Assembly (NCBI GenBank): GCA_035528035.1
Contig: DATKZI010000026.1
Coordinates: 124,001 to 188,000, forward strand
Source of the DNA: JABLTI01 sp035528035
Lineage (GTDB): Archaea > Asgardarchaeota > Heimdallarchaeia > JABLTI01
Reading direction: 5' to 3'
DNA length: 64,000 nucleotides
The notes under the pieces are model-generated. The model did not search any database. It saw only the letters and a list, made by a program, of their open reading frames with translations, and was not told the DNA's origin. This document shows positions 42,479 to 53,200 of this stretch, in pieces. The number at the start of each line of letters is the position of its first letter. Position 1 is the stretch's first letter. The position numbers were made by a program, and so were the translations under genes.

Positions 42479-43972
42479 ATGTCAGATAATATTCATGTTC
42501 CAATTCGTATGATCGTTTTTACATCACCTGATTGTTATGCTTGTCCCGATGTTGAACGTATAGTTCACAAATTAGTAGGTACATATTATTCTGACATGTG
42601 TCATATTAGCACAATTAATGTTGTTGAAAACCCAAAAATAGCCGAGAAATATAGTGTTCGTAGATTACCCACTGTAATGATTGATGACGAAATCGTCCTT
42701 CAAGGTTTAGTTACTGAAAGTGATATCAGAGACCTCTTATGGCAGCGCGTCACTAATTCAATTATGAGTCGTGAAGAATCAATTGCTGCGAGAAAAGAAA
42801 CTTTGTTAACAATTAGTAAAAATAGTTTTGATTCAATAATGAATGAGGAATTCATTCGACCAAATATTGGTGATTACATTCATGTTGGTGTAATGCAACA
42901 GATGATGGTTTCACTCGTAGCTTTGGATCAATTAGTTTCTCAATTGCTTTACCAAGCTGGACGAGATGTGGGATTGTATGGTGTAGGGACTTATTTGATG
43001 ATTACCTTAAATCCTGATATCGGTACAGAATTTAGAACAAAAGAAAGATTTGAAGAGGTTATTAAAGGATTAATCAAATATTTCTCTGATAATGAAACAA
43101 TCAACATTCCAATGAAACTTGCAGCATCAGCAACTATTGTTAAATTAGAAGAAGATGTAGCAATAGTTCATATTTTCGGTTTAGCAAGCGCGAGTGGTGC
43201 ACCTTTTGTTGGCGAACCTTTGTGCCATTTTTCTGCAGGTGAAATGGCTGGTATTGTTGAAGCTTTAACAGGTCGATTTTGTGTTGTTCATGAGGTTAAA
43301 TGTATAGGCACTGGTCACGAATATTGTGAATTTGAAATTAAAGTTTCAGATGAACCAATAAGTAGAAACATGGCTAAATATCAAGAAGATTATATTATAG
43401 AAGATCGTAATCAACACTTTCAAGGAATTTTACATGATATTTCTACAAGATTACACGAATCCTTCCTTAGCCCCAAAGATGTTTTCAATAGAGGAAATAT
43501 TGGTAATGAAGTTCACTTTACTAAATTGCAGCAAGCAATAGTTAATCTTAAAATGACTGATCCCTTTTCAGGTGCACTTCTTTATGCAGCAGGAATGCAA
43601 TTGGGAATATTTGGTCCAGGACGTGACATTCTTCAAAGATATCTTGAAGATGAAAATTATTCTTGGCCATTAAGTCTTGATAAAGCGCTAAAAATAATGA
43701 ATAAATTTTTCCACTTTAGTATGATTCAAGCTGCAAAAGAACGAGCAGATGTTTATATCATTGAAGATGATGGTAAATTAAAAATAAGAGTTGAAGAATG
43801 TGCTATGTCTTCTGGTGCAAAAGATTCAGGAACTACTTTTTGTGATTTCATGGCAGGCTATATCGCAGGAAGAATTCAAATACTAACCAGTAAGGATTGT
43901 ATCGTTAATGAAACAAAATGTCATGGTTTAGGCGATAAGTTCTGTGAATTTGAGATATCATTTGTTGAATGA
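42479..43972 (+). CDS. Thioredoxin-like domain fused to two V4R domains
   Basis: The N-terminal ~85 residues form a thioredoxin/glutaredoxin fold with redox motif CYAC (Cys19, Cys22) and the cis-Pro region RRLPTVMID. Two V4R (4-vinyl reductase) domains follow. The first (about 120-290) contains LCHFSAGEMAGIVEALTGR and KCIGTGHEYCEF; the second (about 310-497) contains FCDFMAGYIAGRIQIL and KCHGLGDKFCEF. Each retains its conserved Cys triplet. V4R domains bind small molecules or metal and occur in regulators such as XylR/DmpR and in tetrapyrrole-related proteins. A peroxiredoxin gene begins 32 bases downstream, so the thioredoxin part may serve it as a reductant. Confidence 0.9.
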   Translation: MSDNIHVPIRMIVFTSPDCYACPDVERIVHKLVGTYYSDMCHISTINVVENPKIAEKYSVRRLPTVMIDDEIVLQGLVTESDIRDLLWQRVTNSIMSREESIAARKETLLTISKNSFDSIMNEEFIRPNIGDYIHVGVMQQMMVSLVALDQLVSQLLYQAGRDVGLYGVGTYLMITLNPDIGTEFRTKERFEEVIKGLIKYFSDNETINIPMKLAASATIVKLEEDVAIVHIFGLASASGAPFVGEPLCHFSAGEMAGIVEALTGRFCVVHEVKCIGTGHEYCEFEIKVSDEPISRNMAKYQEDYIIEDRNQHFQGILHDISTRLHESFLSPKDVFNRGNIGNEVHFTKLQQAIVNLKMTDPFSGALLYAAGMQLGIFGPGRDILQRYLEDENYSWPLSLDKALKIMNKFFHFSMIQAAKERADVYIIEDDGKLKIRVEECAMSSGAKDSGTTFCDFMAGYIAGRIQILTSKDCIVNETKCHGLGDKFCEFEISFVE

Positions 43973-44004
43973 ATAGCTTAGAAGAATAAACGGAGTTGTA
44001 ACAA

Positions 44005-44481
44005 ATTAGTATAAAAAAAACTATTGAAATAGGCGATAAGGTACCCCTTTTTTCATTACCTGATAAAGATGGTAAGATGGTGAATATCAAAAATTACCTC
44101 GGCAAGAAAGTTCTTGTTCTTTATTTTTATCCCAAAGATGAAACAGCAGGTTGCACAGCCGAAGCTTGCGCGTTTAGAGATCGATACGAATTATTTACCA
44201 AATCTGGTGCAGAAGTTGTTGGTATTAGTGGTGATTCATTGGAATCCCATACAAATTTCACTTCTAAATATAATCTTCCTTTTACATTATTAAGTGATAC
44301 AGATAATGTGGTTAGAAATGAATTCGGTATAAAAGCTACTTTAGGAATTATACCCGGAAGAGTAACTTACGTCATAGATAAGAAAGGCATTATTCGTCAT
44401 ATTTTTGTTTCTCAATTTAATCCTAAGAAACATGTAGATGAAGCTTTGAAAATTATTGAACAAATTACTAATGAAGATTAA
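44005..44481 (+). CDS. bcp: Peroxiredoxin of the BCP/PrxQ type with a probable ATT start
   Basis: This thiol peroxidase reduces hydroperoxides. The core VLYFYPKDETAGCTAEACAFRD contains the peroxidatic Cys and, five residues later, the resolving Cys of BCP/PrxQ enzymes. The first ATG (44077) would delete the conserved N-terminus IGDKVPLFSLPDKDGK, which is clearly encoded upstream. The in-frame stop at 43999-44001 leaves only ATT 44005 or ATA 44011 as starts; GGAG at 43992-43995 fits ATT. The gene is probably co-transcribed with the thioredoxin-V4R gene. Confidence 0.9.
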   Translation: MSIKKTIEIGDKVPLFSLPDKDGKMVNIKNYLGKKVLVLYFYPKDETAGCTAEACAFRDRYELFTKSGAEVVGISGDSLESHTNFTSKYNLPFTLLSDTDNVVRNEFGIKATLGIIPGRVTYVIDKKGIIRHIFVSQFNPKKHVDEALKIIEQITNED

Positions 44482-44575
44482 ATTTTTTTTTTCCATCAAA
44501 TTGGTCTTTCTAAAATAACCTTTAAATTCAACCAATATAAACAATAGAATATTAAAAACACACTGTGGAAACTTC

Positions 44576-45460
44576 ATGACAATAGAAAATGGTACTACTG
44601 AATCTCCCCCAAGTGAAGAAATAGCTATTGAAGAATCTTCAAATCAGAATAAATGGGAGTCACCGGAATTTCCTAAACCACTAAGAATTCTTTTTGCTAT
44701 ACTAGCTAATTTTATAACATCTCTAAATTTTGCTTCAGGAATTATAGCAATTATACTAGTCTCAATAGATCCAAGAAATTATGTTTATGCACTTTGGGCT
44801 GCCAAATTAGTTTTACTTGGAATTATATTTGATTTTAGTGATGGAATACCCGCAAGATTAGCAAAAAAGAAACCAGGTTTTTTTGGCACAATAGTTGATT
44901 CTGCAGCAGATACTGTAACATTTGGTCTTGCACCCGCAGTAATGATTTCTTTAAGTATGCCCCTTTTATCCCCTTCTAGTACAGCTCAGTTTGGTTTAGC
45001 AATTTTCTCAATTATTGTTGGATGTTATTTTGGATTCTGTACAATCTTTCGTTTAATAAGATTCACTAAATCCCCCAGTAAAAAATGGTTTAAAGGCATC
45101 CCTTCACCAGGTGCAGGATGTGCTGCAGCAATTTATATTATCATAAAATTGTTTATTGAACAGAAATTTACAACTGGGATTGTTACACCGATTATTGGTC
45201 TAATTCTAATGATTTTAACAGGAACAATGATGATCGTGACTATAAAATATCCAACAACCAAGCTACGAAAGAATTATTTGGAAATTTTCTTGTTAGGACT
45301 TGCAGCTGTGACCATTGTCGCAGTAGTAGCAACACCATTTGACTATATTATCTATCCAGCTGCTTTAATGGGTGGTCTGACAATTTTTTATGTTCTATAT
45401 GGACCATTCTATCTTCTAAAGCATATGTTAGAGCGAGCCAAGGAAGTAGAAGATTACTAA
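44576..45460 (+). CDS. pssA: CDP-alcohol phosphatidyltransferase, probable archaetidylserine synthase
   Basis: Integral membrane enzyme of phospholipid head-group transfer. The CDP-alcohol phosphotransferase motif is seen as SDGIPARLAKKKPGFFGTIVDSAAD (about residues 88-112): DGxxAR, then G, then DxxxD. The spacer between AR and G is nine residues, one more than the usual eight. The following TVTFGLAPA block is typical of serine-type enzymes (PssA). About eight membrane helices are predicted. The N-terminal 35 residues are acidic and cytoplasmic. Confidence 0.85.
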   Translation: MTIENGTTESPPSEEIAIEESSNQNKWESPEFPKPLRILFAILANFITSLNFASGIIAIILVSIDPRNYVYALWAAKLVLLGIIFDFSDGIPARLAKKKPGFFGTIVDSAADTVTFGLAPAVMISLSMPLLSPSSTAQFGLAIFSIIVGCYFGFCTIFRLIRFTKSPSKKWFKGIPSPGAGCAAAIYIIIKLFIEQKFTTGIVTPIIGLILMILTGTMMIVTIKYPTTKLRKNYLEIFLLGLAAVTIVAVVATPFDYIIYPAALMGGLTIFYVLYGPFYLLKHMLERAKEVEDY

Positions 45461-45535
45461 TTGCCACATAACAAAAGTTTTCAAATAGATTAACCATAAT
45501 AAATTAGAAATTATAATTTAATGGAGTAAAATAAT

Positions 45536-46309
45536 ATGGACTTTCAACGTATACCTGCAAAATCCCCTTTAGCTGAAATTACGAAAGCAAAATTACAATC
45601 AAGTGGAATAATGGGATTTGATCAAACCATAGGTGGTGGCATACCTGATGGATCATTAATTCTATTATTAGGTGAACCTGGTTCTGGTTATGAAACATTT
45701 GCCCTTCAAGTTTTATACAACCAGGCAAAAGCAGGTAAAAAAGTCTTTTATGTATCAGTAGATAAACCACCAAGCGAAGTGGATTTAGAAATGATGACTT
45801 TTGGGTGGAGTATTGATACCTATAAATCACTTGGATCTTGGACTTATATTGATGCGTATAGTGCTAAATATGCTACTGATGATTCTACTTCACCAGTTAT
45901 TGCTTGGGATAAAGGTTTGTTAAACCTTCTTAGAACAAAATTCATTAACATTGTAGCGAAATCCACCCAACCATTTACTATTATAGATACTGTGTCTCAT
46001 CTACTTTTAGATTATGATGAAAATCAAGTAAGAGAACTTATTGAGAATTTCACAACAAATGTTGTAAGAAAAGTTGGTGGAGTTCATCTATTGTTAATGG
46101 TTAAAGGAATGCATGACACCAAAACTGAAGTATTATTCAGTCATATAGCAGATGGTGTAATTGATTTCTATTTGCGAGAACGATCGGACCAACTCCAAAG
46201 AACTTTTAGAGTAAGAAAAATGCGAAAAGCTATTTATGATACTAGACTTTATCCAGTCAATCTAGAAGAAGATGGTTTACAAATAGAAACTGCAAGAAGA
46301 ATGAGTTAA
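45536..46309 (+). CDS. KaiC-like RecA-superfamily protein with a degenerate Walker A motif
   Basis: The fold pattern is that of the archaeal single-domain KaiC-like family: SGIMGFDQTIGGGIPDGSLILLLGEPGSG at the start, VFYVSVDKPPSEV after helix 1, TIIDTVSHLLLDY as Walker B, and VHLLLMVKGMHD and DGVIDFYLRE later. The P-loop reads GEPGSGYETFALQ (about residues 46-58), with Tyr at the position of the essential Lys. ATP hydrolysis is therefore doubtful; nucleotide binding or a purely regulatory role is possible. It lies between a phospholipid synthase gene and rfcL as a separate unit. Confidence 0.82.
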   Translation: MDFQRIPAKSPLAEITKAKLQSSGIMGFDQTIGGGIPDGSLILLLGEPGSGYETFALQVLYNQAKAGKKVFYVSVDKPPSEVDLEMMTFGWSIDTYKSLGSWTYIDAYSAKYATDDSTSPVIAWDKGLLNLLRTKFINIVAKSTQPFTIIDTVSHLLLDYDENQVRELIENFTTNVVRKVGGVHLLLMVKGMHDTKTEVLFSHIADGVIDFYLRERSDQLQRTFRVRKMRKAIYDTRLYPVNLEEDGLQIETARRMS

Positions 46310-46451
46310 ATTTACTCCACTCTTTTTGTCTTTATTTCTTTTTCAGTAGCAAAAGAAAGATAATACACAAGCTTTTATTTTTAAAGAAAAACAAAGGGTT
46401 AAAGATTAATAGTTATTACTAGTAAGTATTGCTAGACAGAGGTAAAATACT

Positions 46452-48029
46452 TTGACTGATCAAATGGCTCCTTGGACAGAACTTTATCGACCAGAAAATT
46501 TAGGTGAAGTTGTAGGGAATGAAGATGCAATTGAGAATCTAAGACAATGGTTCGATACTTGGTCAGTTAAAGCAAAACATAAAGCAGCTCTCTTGCATGG
46601 ACCAGCTGGTACAGGAAAAACTAGCAGTGTAATTGCCTTAGCTAAAGAAAGAGGATATGAACTCGTTGAAATGAATGCCAGTGATACAAGAAATAAAGAA
46701 TCCATAGAAAAAATGGCTGGAAGTTCAGCTAAAGAAGGAACTTTAACATGGGGATCAACTCAAGGAAAAAGAATATTGCTTATAGATGAAGTGGATGGGA
46801 TTACCGGAAGGGAGGATAGAGGTGGATTGAAATCATTAATTGATATAATAGCTGTTGCATCAGTGCCAATTATTTGCACAGCAAATGATGCATATGATAA
46901 AAAACTCTCACCATTAAGAAAAGTCACCAAAGTTATTTCCTATAAACCAGTTCACTCTGAATATATACTAAAAGTGCTCAAAAAAATAGTGAGAAATCAA
47001 AAAATAGAATCAGATGTAGAAAATCTACAATTTATAGCTGAAAATGCTAATGGTGATCTTCGAGGTGCTATTAATGATCTTCAAGGAATGGTTTTACAGC
47101 TAAGGATAGGTAAAGCTACTGGCATTGAAATGCTGAATCCCCTTAGAGATCAAACAAAGCAAATACAAGATGCTTTAAGTGATTTATTTAATTCTAAAGG
47201 CTTTATAGAAGGTAAGGAAGCTATTGAAGGTGTGAATGCAAGTTATGATGAATTGCTACTATGGGTTTTTGAAAATGCCTATATGCATACAAGCGACAAA
47301 CAACTTTCAGAAGTTTATTCAACATTAGCTGCTGCTGATAGATTTTTAGGAAGAATCATAAGACGTCAAAGTTGGAATTTATTATCATATTTCTTTGATT
47401 TAGTCTCTGGTGGAGTTGCTGTGGGAATTGATAAACCCACAAGGAAATTCTCTCAATATACCTATCCTCAAAAAATAGGGATGTATGCACAAACACGTTT
47501 CTCTCGAGCAATAAGAGATTCAATTGCAGGGAATATTTCTGAAAAATGTCATATCTCCATAAGCGAAGCAAGAACTGAATCACTTCTTTTGGTAAAAGAA
47601 ATTATGAATGGTTCTATTGGAGATGCTGCTCAACTAGCAGATTGGTTAGAACTAGACGAGAATCAAATAAAAGAGGTTGTAGAAAATTCATCCTCAATTA
47701 ATAAAATAAAGAAAGTAATGTCAGCAATTGAAGAGGAAAGTAGCAAATATCAAACAAATATGGGTCCATTGAAATTTTCAAGCTTTGATCAACCTGGAGA
47801 TGATTGGTCAGATATATTAGTAGATCATGAAAAAAGGAAAGCTGAGATATTAGAAGCAGAAATACAAAAGATAGAAGAGGAAAAACGATTAAAGGCAGAA
47901 GCGAAAAAAGCCGCGAAAGTTAAAAAGAAACAAGAAGTTAAAAAAGAAATTAAAAAAAAAGAAGAAGAAGAAAAAGTAAATACCAAAAAACAAGATCAAA
48001 AGCAAGTATCCTTGGATGATTTCTTTTAA
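46452..48029 (+). CDS. rfcL: Replication factor C large subunit
   Basis: RFC-L works with RFC small subunits to load PCNA at primer-template junctions. WTELYRPENLGEVVGNEDA is the RFC box at the N-terminus. Walker A is HGPAGTGKTSS (about residue 50), Walker B is ILLIDEVDGI, and sensor 1 is IICTANDAY. The lid and collar domains follow, then a Lys/Glu-rich tail (about 450-515). The final PIP box QVSLDDFF binds PCNA. The length (525 aa) is normal for archaea. The start is TTG 46452 after GAGGT; ATG 46464 is an alternative. Confidence 0.96.
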   Translation: MTDQMAPWTELYRPENLGEVVGNEDAIENLRQWFDTWSVKAKHKAALLHGPAGTGKTSSVIALAKERGYELVEMNASDTRNKESIEKMAGSSAKEGTLTWGSTQGKRILLIDEVDGITGREDRGGLKSLIDIIAVASVPIICTANDAYDKKLSPLRKVTKVISYKPVHSEYILKVLKKIVRNQKIESDVENLQFIAENANGDLRGAINDLQGMVLQLRIGKATGIEMLNPLRDQTKQIQDALSDLFNSKGFIEGKEAIEGVNASYDELLLWVFENAYMHTSDKQLSEVYSTLAAADRFLGRIIRRQSWNLLSYFFDLVSGGVAVGIDKPTRKFSQYTYPQKIGMYAQTRFSRAIRDSIAGNISEKCHISISEARTESLLLVKEIMNGSIGDAAQLADWLELDENQIKEVVENSSSINKIKKVMSAIEEESSKYQTNMGPLKFSSFDQPGDDWSDILVDHEKRKAEILEAEIQKIEEEKRLKAEAKKAAKVKKKQEVKKEIKKKEEEEKVNTKKQDQKQVSLDDFF

Positions 48030-48073
48030 AGATAGCTTCAAATAATTATTCAACCTATACTATTTAGGTGATA

Positions 48074-48244
48074 ATGTTGAATAGTAGAATTTCTTTCAAA
48101 AAAGCAATAAGTAAAACTCTCTTTAGAATTTTCTTTGTTTTAACATTTCCCTTTCGGTTTTCTTTATTATTCATTCTAAAATCAAAACAACATGACGAAG
48201 CAAGAACGGATGCAATTCGATTAAGCTATAACATTCATGACTAA
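48074..48244 (+). CDS. Possible small membrane peptide (56 aa)
   Basis: In the 286-base gap between rfcL and the XPD-like gene, an ATG at 48074 follows GGTGAT, the ribosome binding pattern common in this genome. It opens a frame of 56 codons. The peptide has a basic N-terminus, a hydrophobic stretch LFRIFFVLTFPFRFSLLFIL, and a charged C-terminus. It could be a real small membrane protein or a chance frame. Expression data would be needed to decide. Confidence 0.3.
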   Translation: MLNSRISFKKAISKTLFRIFFVLTFPFRFSLLFILKSKQHDEARTDAIRLSYNIHD

Positions 48245-48315
48245 TTAGCTATTTTAAAAGAAAAGTAGCAAGTGAATTTTTGAAAGTAATTTAAATTACA
48301 AGGATTGCTGTACAG

Positions 48316-50130
48316 TTGAATTTAGGTGAAGATGATAGTTCAATAGAATATGCTGATTTTTGGACTAAGATAAATGATCTTTTTCCTTATCAAAATTATC
48401 GAAAAGAACAATTTTCAATTATCACAGCAATTCAAAAAGCTTCTTCTAAACCACTATTAATAGATGCGGAAACGGGAAGTGGTAAAACAGCTGCGGTTTT
48501 ATCAGCTGTTTTGAGTAAAAAAGAGGATAAAGAACGGATAATCATTTTCACAAAAATGCTAGGACAAATGGATGCTTGGTTTAGAGAGTTAGGACTCATA
48601 AATGATTATAATAGGACAATCAATCGACCTGTATATTCACTTGTACCTTTGGTGGGAAAAAGTCATATCTGCCCTTTAGTTACAAAAGAAACTCAAAAGC
48701 AATTTGCCCAGCTTGGTTGTTCATTATTTGATTGCTCTCATAATGTTGCTTATCATATAACAAAAAATGAATTTGAAAGAAATGTAGCTTTCCCTAAGAG
48801 AATTGTTTCTGATATAGGTGAAAATATAAAAAAAGATGTTAACCTTTCAGAGATTTTGTGGTTATTAGGTAATAAAATTGAAAATTTTGGTTGTCCTTAT
48901 CTAGCAATTAAAACAGCTCTAAAATATGCTGATATTATTGTTACAACCTATCCATTTCTCATCAATCCTGATCTACGAGAATTGCTTTTCAAATATAGTG
49001 ATATTGATTTGGGAAATACAACAGTAATTATAGATGAAGCTCATAATTTGGCTAAAGGAGAATTAGGTGATTTATCATATAAGATAATATATCGAGCAAT
49101 TCAAGAAATAGGGCAACATCCGATTTTGAATCAATTACAAGAATATCAAGAGAAACCTGGTTTACATACAATTTCTTTTGAAACAAAGAGTTTAGATGAT
49201 TTGCGGAATCGTGGTAAGAAATATCTATTAAAGCAAATGGAGAGAGGACAACACGATATCAGTTTTACATTAAAAGTGAGTGAATTTTTATCTCATATAG
49301 AACTTTGCTATCTTACGGCTGATAAAAAATTTACACTCTACCTAAAAGATCCTAGAACGATCTTAGATTCTATCAAATTAGTAAAACAAATGATTCTAAT
49401 ATCAGGAACATTTAGCCCACTAAATCACTTTGCTAATTTCTTAGGTGTAACAGACTCCAATAAAATAACTGTGTTATCAGAGAAAATTGGCAAAAATAGA
49501 ATAATTCTAACTACAAGTGATACAAGATTATCAATGAAATATCAAGTAAGGTCTCGAGACTCGTATATATATTATGGTGAGGTAATAAACAAACTAATTG
49601 AAGCAATACCAGGACATGTACTTGTTTTTGCCCCTAACTATGAATTAACTGCTGTGTTAGCAAATCTTATTGGTACAAAATATATAGAACAACCAAATCA
49701 ACGGATAACAAAATTGATCAATAATGTAAAAACAGCGACAAATAAAGTAGTTGTTGTTGCTCCTGCAAGAGGAAAAATTTCAGAAGGAATTGAATTTGTC
49801 AAAGACGATCGCTCAATTATTTCAGCTGTTATTATTGCAGGATTGCCTTATCCACCTCCTTCAAAATCCCTTACGGAGATAATCAAAGAATATAGTAGAT
49901 TTTGGGGGGAAGTGGCTGCAACAAATTATATGAATTATCTACAAGCTGTAGTTACAATGAAACAAGCTTTAGGAAGAATGATTCGTTCAGAGAATGATGT
50001 AGGTGCTTGGATAATATTAGACAATAGAATTTCATACATGGATGTTTTTCCTAGGTCAATAGATTGTAAAAATGTTGAAAAGATGGTAGAAAGATTAAAC
50101 TTTTTTTATGAACAGCATAAATATTACTAA
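48316..50130 (+). CDS. XPD/Rad3-like DNA helicase with an Fe-S domain
   Basis: This 604-aa 5'-to-3' superfamily 2 helicase resembles archaeal XPD, which acts in DNA repair. Motif I is DAETGSGKT (about residues 50-58). The four cluster Cys are seen in SHICPL, LGCSLFDC and NFGCPYLA. Motif II is IIDEAHNL, motif IV is LVFAPNYE, and motif VI is QALGRMIRS. The length and Cys spacing fit XPD rather than the longer DinG. The start is TTG 48316; AAGGA lies upstream. Confidence 0.88.
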   Translation: MNLGEDDSSIEYADFWTKINDLFPYQNYRKEQFSIITAIQKASSKPLLIDAETGSGKTAAVLSAVLSKKEDKERIIIFTKMLGQMDAWFRELGLINDYNRTINRPVYSLVPLVGKSHICPLVTKETQKQFAQLGCSLFDCSHNVAYHITKNEFERNVAFPKRIVSDIGENIKKDVNLSEILWLLGNKIENFGCPYLAIKTALKYADIIVTTYPFLINPDLRELLFKYSDIDLGNTTVIIDEAHNLAKGELGDLSYKIIYRAIQEIGQHPILNQLQEYQEKPGLHTISFETKSLDDLRNRGKKYLLKQMERGQHDISFTLKVSEFLSHIELCYLTADKKFTLYLKDPRTILDSIKLVKQMILISGTFSPLNHFANFLGVTDSNKITVLSEKIGKNRIILTTSDTRLSMKYQVRSRDSYIYYGEVINKLIEAIPGHVLVFAPNYELTAVLANLIGTKYIEQPNQRITKLINNVKTATNKVVVVAPARGKISEGIEFVKDDRSIISAVIIAGLPYPPPSKSLTEIIKEYSRFWGEVAATNYMNYLQAVVTMKQALGRMIRSENDVGAWIILDNRISYMDVFPRSIDCKNVEKMVERLNFFYEQHKYY

Positions 50131-50228
50131 TTTTTTTGTCGAATCTATTTAAGGCATTTAGACCTTTTAAAACAAAATTTGCTGAAATACCTTATGAAAA
50201 TAAATAAGATTGTTAGAGGAAATAAGAT

Positions 50229-53200
50229 ATGAAGGATAAAGCAATAGTTATTGTTATTTTATATCTATCAATAATAGTTTCATTTCCATTAAGTAATAAT
50301 GTTCAAGTTCAACAAATAAATGATGATTTTCAAGTAGCTTTTGAAAATTCTAAAGGTAGTTTCCAGAAAGCAACTATACAAAATGCTGTTATGAACACTC
50401 AGTCAGGTGGTACAACACCAATATCAATTATACAACCTTTGGATTTGATAACTCCTTCATATACTACATTAACTGTATCAGAAGACAATCCTCTGATTGA
50501 AGGGACTGAAGTAACATTATCTAGTAGTACAATATCTGCAGGTCATGGAGTTTCTACAGGTAATGTTGATTTCTTAGATTTGAATTTATATAAAATTGAC
50601 AATGACCCAACATCAGATGTCATTTACTCCAATAGATTTGCTTTGAGAATCAATCTACCAACTGATTTAGAAATAGATGGTTTCGCAGTTGATATCTCTC
50701 CTACAATTAGAGAGGATATTAATTATTATGTGAAAACAAGTCTTACAAGCACAAGTTTAACAGAAGGAACAATTACAGGGTATATAGCAAATAGTGCACA
50801 CATTACTGACCAAATGTTGTATGTTCCTTTCCTTTATTGTGGAGATGGTGTTCCGATTACACTAGATGCTGGTATAAATTATTATTTCATTTTTGAACCA
50901 ACAATCTCAACATCAGATACTTTCTTTGAATTGACTCAATCTAATGATCAACCTAATAATATCGGGGTATATGAATGGTGGAATAATAATTTTGAAATTC
51001 TTCAGACAGATGTTAATTTCTATCTCATAACTGATACAACAATAATAGCTAATGATGTTAGTGTTGAAAGTAATGGTGAAGCATCAACTCAATGGGATGC
51101 TGTCTATCAAGGAGATCATTGCTTAATATCATGGTATGAACGTTCAACCTTCTATGCTGAAAGCTATGGTAGTCAAGAGAGAGTAGTTATACCAACTAGT
51201 GAATTGCTTGATGTTTCAATTTCACCAGTTATAACTGAATATAGAGATGTAGCAACTGTAGAAGCTACAATAAAAGATGAACAAGTATTACCTGCGGTTG
51301 ATAAAACAGTAACGTTTTCGATAACAGAAGATGGTCTAAATTGGTTCATTTTAGGCTCCTCTTTAACTAATTCTGAAGGAATTGCTTCAATAGAACATCA
51401 ATTTACTCAACTCCCAGGTAATTATACCACTCGTGCACAGGTTAATGATTACTCATCTGCTGATTCTTTTGTATTTATTGAACAAGAAACTCTTGAATGG
51501 GAAAACATTGACCTCTATGGTAACTATAGGAATAATCCTGGTTCAGCACAACCAACATGTGTAAAAACATCAGTACTTGTAAAAGATAATGATGGAGATA
51601 TTGTTTCAAATGTTGATTTTATGTTCTTTTACAAAATTGATGGATCATTTGAATGGATCCCTCATTTCTTTTCAACAAATATTTCAGGATATGCAGATGT
51701 AGTTTTTGCACTAGAAGATATTACAATTGGTCATTTCGTAGGGACACATTACTTTATTCCAGCAAGCTATGAGACAGGTTATATTGGCAATTCGAATTAT
51801 GGAGATACAATAATTGATAAAGGTAAAATTGAGGTTGAATTATCAGATCATACATTTGAATATTTTGATGATGCTAAGCTAACAGCAAGAGCACTAAGCC
51901 TTGATGTTGGTTGGGAAGGGATTGTAATACAATTTTATTATCATGATGGTATTTCTTGGCATTTCCTTGATTATGGTGTTTCAAATAGTACTGGTTATGT
52001 CGAAATTATCTGGGAAGATATGCCTTTAGTCTTAGGGACATACATGCTACGTGCAGAGGCATTACCTACCACTTTATTCTATTCTGATGAAACTGTTGCT
52101 AATTTATTTGTTAATAGAAAGGGATTAGCGCTCTATATAATGAATTCAGGTGAAGCAAAAGGAAATGGTGAAGAAATAGATATTCAGTACACAAGTGATA
52201 TGCATCTTGTCTTTTATGTTTGTTATGAAGATGGCAAGCCAGCAGCTAATGTTGTTATAGCAATAAGTGGACGATTAATAGAGGATCTATATTATCATAA
52301 TTTGGGTTACTTATCAACAAATGCTTCAGGATATGCATTCTTTAATAATTATGAAAATTTCACCTGTATAGGAAATCTTTACGTGTGTAAAGCAGAAATT
52401 GCTGAAAATAGTAAGCATGAATCAGCAGACCTATATTTTAAAATTAACTTAATAAAATGCACTCCAGTAATCTATTTCAATGATCACTTCTGTGAACGTG
52501 GAACCTATACCAATTTAGTTGTTCAAGTGAAGAATTTCTGGGGAACAGCTTTAAGATATGTTCATGTTGAATTTGAAATCAATGGTGTTTTCTATCAAGG
52601 AATGAGTGATTGTTATGGGGTCATAATAGTGATAATTGCTCCAGATGTTACTGTTGGGGAATATTTGATGACCTGTAGAGTTGTTGAAGATTACTACTAT
52701 GCAGAATCTGAATGTGACGCTTATCTGATAGTTTCAAAAGGATTACCTTATTTTACCTTGTATAATAGTTATGGAAAGTATAATGGTTACCTGAAAATAT
52801 CTGCAGAAGTAGTTGATGCTGTTGGACGACCTATCCCCTATCTTACAGTGAGAGTTTCATTTCTTGGTTGGAGTGAAATTTTAACTTCAGATGAAGATGG
52901 TTTAATAGATTATGTTTTTCAATTAAGTGATTTTGACTGTGGGAATTATCTTTTAGTATTGGTATTTGATGGAAATAATCAATGGTATGAAGCTACTGCA
53001 ATAGCTAATGTTTTAATTTATGAAGAAGAATCTGATATGGATCTCATAACTCCACCTATAACAGCTGATTATGGGGATGATGTTCTCATTGAAGCAGTCT
53101 TAACAACTTCCTCTCATTCACCTTTAGATAATAGAATTGTCCAATTCTATATTGTCATGCCAAACGGAACAGTTATCTATTTAGGACAAAGTATTACCAA

